Below are positions 36,422-43,361 of a stretch of DNA of 43,361 nucleotides, in pieces. The notes below the pieces were generated by a model. It searched no databases. It was not told where the DNA came from and was given only the letters and a program-made list of their open reading frames with translations. Every line of letters begins with the position of its first letter. Position 1 is the stretch's first letter. The DNA is from Paraglaciecola polaris LMG 21857 (GTDB lineage Bacteria > Pseudomonadota > Gammaproteobacteria > Enterobacterales > Alteromonadaceae): assembly GCF_000315055.1 (NCBI RefSeq), contig NZ_BAER01000091.1:1-43361 (forward strand), read 5' to 3'. The position numbers were made by a program, and so were the translations under genes.

Positions 36422-38869
36422 TTAAAAATCATATCTCGCTGTTAGGCTCACGCGGCGTGGTAACACAGGTCGGCCAATGAAGAACTCTCCCCCCGACACT
36501 TGGCTGTTGCCTTGGCGCGGAGAACCTTCGGTAATGCCGTCACTGTCAAACAAGTTCCACACGTTGATACCAACACGAATTCGCTGGTCATTATTGAGCT
36601 CCCAAGAATAACCCGCGTTCAAAGTCGCAACTGTGTGGCTATCAAGCTCAACTGAGTTATCGTCGTTAGCGTAAGCATCACCGAAGTAGCTCAAACCTAA
36701 ACGCGCATCAACAAAGCCGTTGTTGTAAGACACAGCCAGGTTACCGGAGAATTCAGGTTGTCTTCTGGGTTGCTTACCCACGTTAGCGCCTTCACTAAAT
36801 TCAGCATCCTGATAGGTCACGTTACCCTCAAGGATCACTTCATCCGTCATATTCCAGCGAGTAATAATTTCAGCACCTGTGGTTTCAGTAGATTGCTGCT
36901 TAACCACTTCAAGTAGACCGCCAGCCCCGTCATTTTCAAAATCAACTGAACGACGATTATCCAAATTCGCTAAGAACAAAGACGCATCTATGTATAAACC
37001 TTTAGGGAAGTATTTAAAGCCAATCGCGCCTAGGGTGATATCTTCGCCCTCGTAACTTTGCGGCTCACCATTGTCGTTAAACGTAATACTTCTGATCTGC
37101 GGGAAGAAATAACCCGTTGACGCGTTTGCATAAAGGTTAAGGTTTTGGTCTTCCATTTTGTACAACAAGGCAGCAGAGAATGCTGCTTCAGTGGTTGCCA
37201 CTTCACCGTAGGTGAAACGACCATTACCCGTGGTATTAACTTGTAAGTTTGGCGCTAAAAAGGGGTCATCATTGACGACAACCTCCTCGCTGCCTTCTGA
37301 CTTAGTTGTCCCTTCTGCACGCTCAATACGCGCACCCACATCAAATGCCCATTGGTCATTTTCCATTTGGTCGGTGATGTAAAATGCCATGCGCTTGCTG
37401 GTCAAATCTTTGTTGGTATAACTTGTACCTGGCCCTACAACACCGTTTTTCGAATATTGCACTGTCTCACCTGCCTCATTGGTGAAAGACAGATCAACCA
37501 AACGTGCACTATCACCATTGCTAAAGTCGGCCAAATAGCTGGAGATAATGTTGTAATCCATTTGCGAAGAATTGATAAAGAAGGTACCGATATTCACCGT
37601 ATGATCGAAACCGCCGCCTTCTAACTCACCTGTTAAGTTGAATTCAGTACTGAAGAAATCACCGTCACGTTGACGATCGAGTAAGCGGTTACCAAATAAC
37701 TGGTAGTCGTCTGGCAGGGCGTTGCCCGTTTCCGACCATGTATAGTTTGCTGTGCCTAAGGCGCTTAAAACGTCACCATTTGCGGTACGTGCTAAGTTGT
37801 TGGCGTAGCCTTCTTGAGACTCAGGAGTATTGGCAATGCCGTCCCCGTCTAAAAATAAATTGAACTGGTGGTCGTAGCTGGCTACTTTCGCCTTACCCGC
37901 TAAGCGCCAAGTGTCAGTTAAGTCTTTTTCAAAATCGACACCAAATGAACCACCTTCGGTCAAAACACCATTACGAATAGGTGACTCGTACGTGCCATCG
38001 GCTGTGTCATAGCGTAAATCGGCTGCAGCTACGGTTTGCGCAACATAAACGGTTTTGCCGTCATTACCGGTTAAACGTTCACGGTTATCACCATCAAGGG
38101 GTAAAGGCAGGAAGAACTGAACTTGATCATCAATCATTTGACCATGAAAGGTAATATGGCCGTCGTCGAATTCTTTACGAATGTTACCTCTAAGTTGGTA
38201 ACCTTTGGTTTCTAAGCCCGTATCTAAAGGGCCTTCATCGTAACGGTAGAAGCCAGAAATCGCATAATACAGATTTTCATCACTGGAAAGTGCACCACTG
38301 TTATAAAAGTCAGTTCTAACACGGCCTTCTTCCGCCACTTCTACTTGCACTGTGCTTTCAGGATCATCGCTACCCGTGCGAGAAATATAGTTAATAATGC
38401 CAGCGACCGAGCCAGGTCCAAACAAGTTAGATACACCACCACCTACATACTCGACCCTTTCGATGCCGATGTCAGGACGGTAGTACACATCTTGCGCTGA
38501 CGATGTCATGCCAGATTGAAACGCAGGCATACCATCATAGTTAAGCGGCGTGAACTGAAATTGCCCGCCAGAGGGTAAACCGCGAACAAATGCATTAGTA
38601 GCCACTTCACCACCGCCACCTTCTACTTTAATGCCGGGAACACTCATTAGAATATCGGCCTGACTTGAGAAGCCAGTATTTGCTATTTGATCTTTTCCAA
38701 TCAAGGTCGTTTTTGCAGGTGTGTCTGCTTCTGTACGGGCAACGCTTGAACCGGTCACAATGATGTTTTCGAACTCATCGTTATTGGGTGTTTCCGTATT
38801 CGCTTCTTGAGCAAGTAGCGGTGTAGCAAACAATATCGAAATGGCGCAGGCAATAGGTGTCATTTTCAT
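36422..38869 (-). CDS. TonB-dependent outer-membrane receptor
   Basis: 815 residues from the ATG at 38869, which has a GGAG ribosome site; the open frame reaches 38881 through a TTG. Signal peptide 1-20 (cleavage LLA|QEAN), TonB box ENIIVTG at 34-40, plug domain to about 165 (DILMSVPGIKVEGGGGEV, FGPGSVAGIINYISRTG), then a 22-strand barrel with C-terminal Phe (SLTARYDF). It imports a substrate across the outer membrane with TonB energy. Next to the symporter, glycerate kinase and hydrolase, the substrate is inferred to be a hexosyl-glycerate rather than a siderophore. Confidence 0.93.
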   Translation of the reverse strand: MKMTPIACAISILFATPLLAQEANTETPNNDEFENIIVTGSSVARTEADTPAKTTLIGKDQIANTGFSSQADILMSVPGIKVEGGGGEVATNAFVRGLPSGGQFQFTPLNYDGMPAFQSGMTSSAQDVYYRPDIGIERVEYVGGGVSNLFGPGSVAGIINYISRTGSDDPESTVQVEVAEEGRVRTDFYNSGALSSDENLYYAISGFYRYDEGPLDTGLETKGYQLRGNIRKEFDDGHITFHGQMIDDQVQFFLPLPLDGDNRERLTGNDGKTVYVAQTVAAADLRYDTADGTYESPIRNGVLTEGGSFGVDFEKDLTDTWRLAGKAKVASYDHQFNLFLDGDGIANTPESQEGYANNLARTANGDVLSALGTANYTWSETGNALPDDYQLFGNRLLDRQRDGDFFSTEFNLTGELEGGGFDHTVNIGTFFINSSQMDYNIISSYLADFSNGDSARLVDLSFTNEAGETVQYSKNGVVGPGTSYTNKDLTSKRMAFYITDQMENDQWAFDVGARIERAEGTTKSEGSEEVVVNDDPFLAPNLQVNTTGNGRFTYGEVATTEAAFSAALLYKMEDQNLNLYANASTGYFFPQIRSITFNDNGEPQSYEGEDITLGAIGFKYFPKGLYIDASLFLANLDNRRSVDFENDGAGGLLEVVKQQSTETTGAEIITRWNMTDEVILEGNVTYQDAEFSEGANVGKQPRRQPEFSGNLAVSYNNGFVDARLGLSYFGDAYANDDNSVELDSHTVATLNAGYSWELNNDQRIRVGINVWNLFDSDGITEGSPRQGNSQVSGGEFFIGRPVLPRRVSLTARYDF

Positions 38870-39059
38870 GGTGTTCTCCAACTCTTTTTAAGATGGTCAA
38901 TGTCAATGGTGTGTTCGTCTGAAATGAAGCGAACGTTTAACTAATGTTATTAATTTGTTACTTCGAGATTGATTAAAACACACAAAAAAAACATTTACAA
39001 CCCATAATGAGTGCTTTAAGATTCGATTATCGTCAGATAACTCAAAAAGAGCACCCGTT
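38870..39059. promoter_or_regulatory. Divergent control region of the hexosyl-glycerate locus
   Basis: 190 bases between the divergent TonB receptor and hydrolase genes, AT-rich in the middle (about 38940-38995). A short inverted repeat GTTCG/CGAAC (38913-38934 region) and an ACTAAT/ATTAAT near-dyad (about 38941-38955) are the only symmetric elements seen. Promoters for both arms and the regulator's binding site must lie here, but no operator can be named with confidence. Confidence 0.45.
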
Positions 39060-40355
39060 ATGACTACCAATGTTAATAAAGTAAATTCTTCAGAGACTGC
39101 TGCACTAATCAAAAAAGCTAAAGAGACATTGGTTGCCAATGATCTTGGTGGCTATACAGTCCCAACCCATGGCTTGTATCCATTTCAATGGAACTGGGAC
39201 TCTGCTATCACAGCCCTAGGCTGGAAGCACTTCAACGAACCCCGCGCTTGGCAAGAAATCGAAGTATTACTCGACGGCCAGTGGGATAACGGCATGGTGC
39301 CACATATTTTGTTTCATCAAGACTCTACGACTTACTTCCCCGGGCCAGACGTTTGGGGGTCAGACAAGCGTGTTAAAAGTACATCTATTTCCCAGCCGCC
39401 CGTTGTAGCAAGCGTCGTTAAAGACATGTTAGAGACAGCTGACGATAAAACCTTCGCCCGCGGCAAAGCCGAATCATTATTTTCTAGCTTAGTCGACTAT
39501 CACCTATGGTGGTATAAAGAAAGAGATCCACTCAATACGGGTTTAGTGGTCAGTTACCACCCCTGGGAGTCAGGCATGGACAACAGTCCCGCATGGGACG
39601 AGGCCTTAGCGGCGGTACCTTGTGTTGACTGGGAATATGAGCGCCGCGACTTGGGCCATGTAGATTCATCACAACGCCCCCATAAAAGTGAATATGACCG
39701 TTTTCTATTTTTAGTCGACTTCTTTAAAAAGCATAAATTCGACAGCGAAGTCATCTTTAATGAGTGCCCTTATAAGGTAAACGACATAGGTATCATCGCT
39801 ATTTTGCATAAAGGCAGTAAAGATATACTCGCTTTGGGTGAAACTCTGGGTATACAAGATGAACGCTTAGATTACATCGCAGAACGTATTGCCCTCACCC
39901 AAAGCGCCATTTCAACTTTATGGTGCCCAGAAGCACAATACTTTTATTGCCGTAACGTGTTAACCGACACCTTATGTAAGGTACGCACATCGGCAGGCAT
40001 GCTGACCCTATTTGCAGGTTTGGCAAATACCGAGCAAAAAGAAATTTTAAACACCAAAGCTCAGCAGTGGAACGCAGCCAGCCAATATTGTATTGCATCT
40101 ACTCACCCAGAAGAGAGCCGCTATGAGCCACAGCGTTACTGGCGTGGACCAATCTGGCTACACATTAACTGGATGATCGCGCTAGGTTTTGAAAACGAAG
40201 GCTTTCAACAAACCGCAGATAAATTGCAAAGCGACTGTCGTGCATTGGTGGATTTATCTGGTTACTACGAATATTTCAACCCAGAAACGGGCGCAGGTTG
40301 TGGTGGTAAAGATTTCTCTTGGACTGCAGCAATCGCTTTGCATTGGTTGCTGTAA
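39060..40355 (+). CDS. GH63-type glucosyl-/mannosylglycerate hydrolase
   Basis: 431 residues, the size of the bacterial GH63 mannosyl-/glucosylglycerate hydrolases (Thermus MgH, Mycobacterium GgH). An (alpha/alpha)6 barrel with PFQWNWDSAITALGW near residue 41, GMDNSPAWD with the probable catalytic acid Asp174, RYWRGPIWLHINWM at about 359, and YEYFNPETGAG with the probable base Glu404, then FSWTAA. These enzymes release glycerate from alpha-glucosyl- or alpha-mannosyl-glycerate. No signal peptide, so cytoplasmic after uptake. It starts the plus-strand arm of the locus, followed by fructokinase and isomerase. The name rests on motifs and neighbours; other GH63/trehalase-like activities cannot be excluded. 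Confidence 0.8.
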   Translation: MTTNVNKVNSSETAALIKKAKETLVANDLGGYTVPTHGLYPFQWNWDSAITALGWKHFNEPRAWQEIEVLLDGQWDNGMVPHILFHQDSTTYFPGPDVWGSDKRVKSTSISQPPVVASVVKDMLETADDKTFARGKAESLFSSLVDYHLWWYKERDPLNTGLVVSYHPWESGMDNSPAWDEALAAVPCVDWEYERRDLGHVDSSQRPHKSEYDRFLFLVDFFKKHKFDSEVIFNECPYKVNDIGIIAILHKGSKDILALGETLGIQDERLDYIAERIALTQSAISTLWCPEAQYFYCRNVLTDTLCKVRTSAGMLTLFAGLANTEQKEILNTKAQQWNAASQYCIASTHPEESRYEPQRYWRGPIWLHINWMIALGFENEGFQQTADKLQSDCRALVDLSGYYEYFNPETGAGCGGKDFSWTAAIALHWLL

Positions 40356-40384
40356 CGTTTAACGCAGTACATGAAGGGCTTGGT

Positions 40385-41362
40385 ATGAAAAAAATACTCT
40401 GTTTTGGCGAAGCCCTAGTGGACTTGCTGTCGAACACCTTAGACGATGACAGCGTGACACAAGAGTCATTTATTAAATTTGCCGGTGGCGCACCGGCAAA
40501 CGTCAGTGTTGCCGCGGCTAAACTCGGTGGCAACGCGTATTTTTCTGGCATGCTTAGCAGCGACATGTTCGGTGATTTTTTATTGAAATCACTGCAAAAA
40601 CACGGCGTTAAAACCGATTATGTGTGCGTAATGAGCGAAGCCAAAACTGCCCTTGCTTTTGTATCACTCGACGATGAAGGTGAGCGCACCTTCGAGTTTT
40701 ACCGTGATAACAGCGCCGACTTACGATTCGCCTATAGCGACTTTAAAACTCATTGGTTCGAAGATTGTAGCCTGTTTCATTTCTGCTCGAACACACTCAC
40801 TGAGCAAAATATTTATGACAGCACCGCATTCGGCATCAAAATGGCCCAGGATAGTGGTTGTTTAGTGAGTTTTGATATCAATTTACGCCTGAATTTATGG
40901 TCAGCGAACGACATTCCCAGAGTGAAAATTCTACCGCTACTGGCAAGTTGCAACATTATCAAAGCCTCAAAAGAAGAATTACACTATCTGGCTGGTGAGC
41001 AACCCCCAGAAGAGTTTATTCAAGACGTACTCCACAGTGGCTGCCAACTGTTTGTAGTAACTGACAGCTGCCGGCCAATGCATTGGTATACCCAAAGTGG
41101 CCACGCAAGTTATTGCCCCACCAGCGTAAAAATGCTCGACGCCACCGCTGCGGGTGACGCATTTGTTGGCGGCTTACTTTATCAGTTGGGTCAATTAGAT
41201 TTAACCCAACAAAGCCTTAAAGCGCTATGTAAACAGCCGGATAAATTAACCCCAATCATGGAATTTTCCTCACTGTGCGGAGCACATGCAGCTTCTCGTA
41301 AAGGTGCATTCGTCTCGTTACCGTCTCAACAATCACTCGCTGAATTCAGGAGCTCACTATGA
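40385..41362 (+). CDS. PfkB-family fructokinase
   Basis: 325 residues from the ATG at 40385 (the open frame extends to 40319 without a better start). PfkB signatures: FGEALVDLL at the start, GGAPANVSVAAAKLGG at 34-49 and DATAAGDAFVGG at 252-263 with catalytic base Asp258 (the usual GAGD is AAGD, a common variant). Motifs fit fructokinase, giving fructose-6-phosphate. It overlaps the downstream isomerase gene by four bases (ATGA), so translation is coupled. Its place beside a mannose-isomerase-type gene supports fructose as substrate. Confidence 0.87.
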   Translation: MKKILCFGEALVDLLSNTLDDDSVTQESFIKFAGGAPANVSVAAAKLGGNAYFSGMLSSDMFGDFLLKSLQKHGVKTDYVCVMSEAKTALAFVSLDDEGERTFEFYRDNSADLRFAYSDFKTHWFEDCSLFHFCSNTLTEQNIYDSTAFGIKMAQDSGCLVSFDINLRLNLWSANDIPRVKILPLLASCNIIKASKEELHYLAGEQPPEEFIQDVLHSGCQLFVVTDSCRPMHWYTQSGHASYCPTSVKMLDATAAGDAFVGGLLYQLGQLDLTQQSLKALCKQPDKLTPIMEFSSLCGAHAASRKGAFVSLPSQQSLAEFRSSL

Positions 41363-42573
41363 CAACCGGCGCGCCACAATTTACTAGCCCTACATTTCTG
41401 CTTGCGCATATCAGCGACACGCTCAAATTTTATGAAAGCAACGTGGACGACCCTCACGGCGGTTTCTACCAAAACTTTTTAGACAACGGCGAAGTGTACG
41501 ACAAAGGCACACGCCATTTAGTCAGCTCAACACGTTTTGTGTTCAATTATGCGCGGGCCTATCAAGAGTTCGGCCAAGACAAATACCTTGCCCGAGTAAA
41601 ATCTGGCATTGAGTTTATTCGCCGTGCCCACTATATCCCGGCAACAGGCGGCTACAACTGGCTACTGGATGTACAAAACGGCAACGTCACCGCCAAAGAC
41701 CAAACAAACCACTGTTATGGCTTCGCGTTCGTGATCCTTGCCTACAGCTGGGCTTTGCGGGCCGGTATCGAAGAGGCCCGGGAGTATCTGCATGAAACCT
41801 GGCAAACCATGGAAAAACATTTCTGGGACGCCAGCGCAGGCTTATATAAAGACCAATGCAATGCCGATTTCAGTGTGTGCGACAGTTACCGTGGGCAAAA
41901 TGCCAATATGCACACCTGTGAAGCCCTCATTGCGGCCTTTGAAGCCAGTGGTGAACGTCGCTTCCTTGACCGCGCCATTGCCTTAGCCGACAAAATGACC
42001 AACCAACAAGCTGCCTTAATGGGTGGCTTGATTTGGGAGCATTATGATCTCAATTGGCAAGTCGACCTTGAATACAACAAAGCCGATCCGAAGAACTTAT
42101 TTCGCCCTTGGGGTTTTCAGCCAGGCCACCAAACTGAATGGGCTAAGTTATTGTTATTTATCGCTAAGCACGACCAGCGCCCGTGGTTAATTGAGCGTGC
42201 TAAAGCACTATTCGACCAATCATTAGCCGTCGCGTGGGATAACGAGCACGGTGGCATATTTTACGGCTTCGCCCCAGACATGAGTATTTGCGACAACGAA
42301 AAATACTTCTGGGTACAAGCTGAAACCATGTGCTGTGCAGCCTACTTACATCACCACACGGGTGACGCGGTTTATCAACAGTGGTACGACAAAATCTGGC
42401 AGTACTCATGGCAACATATGGTCGATCATCAATACGGCGCCTGGTTCAGAATACTGACTCACGACAATCAAAAAATCGACCAACTAAAAAGCCCCATAGG
42501 CAAAACGGACTATCACACCATGGGTGCTTGTTTTGACGTGCTCGCGTTAATTAAACGCCACCCCATGGCGTAA
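41359..42573 (+). CDS. AGE-family D-mannose isomerase
   Basis: 404 residues of the N-acylglucosamine 2-epimerase superfamily. The (alpha/alpha)6 barrel carries the isomerase residues: Arg59 in SSTRFVFNYARAY, His185 in ANMHTCEAL, His257 in GHQTEWAKLL, Glu322 in FWVQAE and His386 in DYHTMGAC, as in YihS/ManI aldose-ketose isomerases. It would convert mannose to fructose (and to some extent glucose) in the cytoplasm. Directly after fructokinase, this points to mannose to fructose to fructose-6-phosphate. Cellobiose 2-epimerase or sialic-acid-type epimerase activity is less likely in this context. Confidence 0.82.
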   Translation: MTTGAPQFTSPTFLLAHISDTLKFYESNVDDPHGGFYQNFLDNGEVYDKGTRHLVSSTRFVFNYARAYQEFGQDKYLARVKSGIEFIRRAHYIPATGGYNWLLDVQNGNVTAKDQTNHCYGFAFVILAYSWALRAGIEEAREYLHETWQTMEKHFWDASAGLYKDQCNADFSVCDSYRGQNANMHTCEALIAAFEASGERRFLDRAIALADKMTNQQAALMGGLIWEHYDLNWQVDLEYNKADPKNLFRPWGFQPGHQTEWAKLLLFIAKHDQRPWLIERAKALFDQSLAVAWDNEHGGIFYGFAPDMSICDNEKYFWVQAETMCCAAYLHHHTGDAVYQQWYDKIWQYSWQHMVDHQYGAWFRILTHDNQKIDQLKSPIGKTDYHTMGACFDVLALIKRHPMA

Positions 42574-42589
42574 ACGAGCAGCACGAGTG

Positions 42590-42616
42590 TGTATGGCGCC
42601 CCCTTTAAGCCATACA
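42590..42616 (+). terminator. Hairpin after the isomerase gene
   Basis: Arms TGTATGGC (42590-42597) and GCCATACA (42609-42616) around an 11-base loop, about 17 bases after the stop codon, extended by partial pairing on both sides. It probably ends the hydrolase-fructokinase-isomerase transcript, although no long T run follows. Confidence 0.5.
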
Positions 42617-42806
42617 TGCTCACCTATTTTCAGCGAATTAAATGCCAGATTATTCCGCTATAGCAAACACAATGAAACAAAAGTAAAACCGAAAGGGCAA
42701 TCGACTCAAAATAAACTTGCTCCACAAAGCACCAATTTCCCTCGAATAACAAAATAACACTGGAAAATGCCTACAGTTTCTTTAGAATCAGCGCTCACAA
42801 AATGAA

Positions 42807-42901
42807 GTACCCGTAGCTCAGCGGGATAATGATTGGTCGCAACGCGACGAGAGGTGACTTAACGTCACGTCGAGAGAGAAGAACGACAAATCGTGGATGA
42901 T
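42807..42901 (+). other. Structured stretch starting with a tRNA 5' fragment
   Basis: The first 22 bases match the start of the tRNA-Arg at 42955-42976 at 20 positions (acceptor 5' side and D arm), but no anticodon or T arm follows. Instead there are tight hairpins: GTCGC/GCGAC (42836-42840, 42844-42848), GTGAC/GTCAC (42854-42858, 42864-42868), with CGAC/GTCG (42845-42848, 42869-42872) able to pair outside the second. It could be a relic of a tRNA gene, an integration scar or a structured leader. Confidence 0.5.
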
Positions 42902-42954
42902 TTGGCTGGAACCAAGCTTCATGGATGAAAACGAAGAAAGTAAACTATATTAAT

Positions 42955-43031
42955 GCACCCGTAGCTCAGCTGGATAGAGCGTTGCCCTCCGGAGGCAAAG
43001 GTCATGAGTTCGAATCTCGTCGGGTGCACCA
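42955..43031 (+). tRNA. tRNA-Arg (anticodon CCG)
   Basis: 77 bases with encoded CCA. Acceptor stem GCACCCG/CGGGTGC is perfect, D arm AGCTCAGCTGGATAGAGC, anticodon stem TTGCC/GGCAA with loop CTCCGGA (anticodon CCG, reading CGG), T arm with GTTCGAATC. tRNA-Arg genes are common targets of site-specific integrases. Confidence 0.96.
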
Positions 43032-43076
43032 TTTTTAAAAGCCTATCAAGTTATCAACCACTAACACTTTACTCTC

Positions 43077-43097
43077 TGTGACCAGATTGTGACCAGA
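43077..43097. repeat. 10-bp direct repeat downstream of the tRNA
   Basis: TGTGACCAGA occurs at 43077-43086 and again at 43088-43097, one base apart, 45 bases after the tRNA end. Closely spaced direct repeats beside a tRNA can be recombinase or integrase arm sites, but no integrase is seen. Confidence 0.45.
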
Positions 43098-43118
43098 ATA
43101 TTTTTATTTAAAAGTCCA

Positions 43119-43361
43119 TTACTCCAATTCAGCTTTTTGAGCATGATTAATTTTAGTAGCTTGACTCAACTTATAAACCACTCTCAAACCACCCTTTGCT
43201 GTTTCCTCTTCATTAAATTCAAACAACTCAGTAGCCAACATAAAACTCTTTAATGTTTTATGGCCATAGCTCTCGCGTAAAACCGAAAGCTCATCATGCA
43301 TGTGCTCCCTTATTAAATTACCAGCCAAACTGAGCGGTACCCATCCATCTTCTTTACCCCC
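43119..43361 (-). CDS. C-terminal part of a protein with an OST-HTH/LOTUS-like domain (runs off the window)
   Basis: The frame stays open to the window edge, so this is the last 80 residues of a longer gene, not a small protein starting at 43328. The visible part (DGWVPLSLAGNLIREHM, then RESYGHKTLKSFM and LFEFNEEE) follows the OST-HTH/LOTUS winged-helix pattern (gW-v-Ls-lG ... yG-ktL ... fe). In bacteria such domains usually end NYN-domain ribonuclease-like proteins, so that is the likely whole protein. RNA binding is inferred. Confidence 0.6.
   Translation of the reverse strand, partial: GGKEDGWVPLSLAGNLIREHMHDELSVLRESYGHKTLKSFMLATELFEFNEEETAKGGLRVVYKLSQATKINHAQKAELE

Noticed and set aside
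39060-40355. Trehalase or glycogen-debranching enzyme
   Set aside because: The fold is shared, but the 431-residue length, the GMDNSP and EYFNPETG motifs and the glycerate kinase neighbour favour a hexosyl-glycerate hydrolase.
41359-42573. N-acetylglucosamine 2-epimerase for sialic acid use
   Set aside because: No sialic-acid lyase, kinase or transporter of that route is nearby; the fructokinase overlap and hydrolase context fit mannose isomerase better.
1-43361. CRISPR array, prophage or insertion sequence
   Set aside because: No regular spaced repeats, no transposase or integrase reading frame, and no terminal inverted repeats flanking a gene were seen.

Overview
The window looks like a chromosomal segment of a marine gammaproteobacterium of the Alteromonadales (Paraglaciecola / Glaciecola / Alteromonas type). 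This is inferred from the gmk-rpoZ-spoT-trmH-recG and hemCDXY clusters, the protein sequences, and the mix of TonB-dependent uptake with red-algal polysaccharide genes. No sequence search was run, so the taxon is an inference. About 40 protein genes, one complete tRNA gene and several strong inverted repeats can be supported.

Layout. 1-2.7 kb: small lipoprotein, outer-membrane beta-barrel, YciA-type thioesterase, periplasmic solute-binding-like protein. 2.8-7.6 kb: secreted GH13 alpha-amylase with a LacI-type operator candidate upstream, a glutathione transferase divergent from a LysR regulator, and a secreted GH16 glycanase broken by a one-base frameshift in a G run. 7.8-11.1 kb: YhiN-like flavoprotein, cyclase-family hydrolase, HtpX and a small unknown protein. 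11.2-14.9 kb: ABC exporter (ATPase, permease) with a DesK/DesR-type two-component pair; a perfect 14+14 bp inverted repeat built from two TGACAATTGTCA-like boxes lies just upstream and is the likely operator. 15-24.4 kb: peroxiredoxins, glyoxalase-fold protein, rsmJ, recG (N-terminal frameshift in an A6 run), trmH, ridA, spoT, rpoZ, gmk. 24.5-26.7 kb: cyaY, carboxylesterase, YHS protein, acetyltransferase. 26.9-32.1 kb: hemC-hemD-hemX-hemY followed at once by a periplasmic class II cyclic-nucleotide phosphodiesterase.

32.1-42.6 kb is the most interesting part: two divergent gene groups that together make a complete non-PTS pathway for a hexosyl-glycerate, most simply mannosylglycerate (digeneaside, a red-algal compatible solute). 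Minus strand: TonB-dependent receptor, Na+/solute symporter, MOFRL-type glycerate 2-kinase, ROK regulator. Plus strand: GH63-type glucosyl/mannosylglycerate hydrolase, PfkB fructokinase, AGE-family mannose isomerase. Predicted flow: outer-membrane import, inner-membrane symport, hydrolysis to mannose plus glycerate, mannose to fructose to fructose-6-phosphate, and glycerate to 2-phosphoglycerate. With the alpha-amylase (possibly for floridean starch) and the GH16 galactanase, the window fits an organism that feeds on red algae.

42.6-43.4 kb: an odd structured stretch that begins with a near copy of the first 22 bases of a tRNA, then tRNA-Arg(CCG), a 10-bp direct repeat, and the C-terminal end of a protein with an OST-HTH/LOTUS-like domain that runs off the window; this may be the edge of an accessory region.
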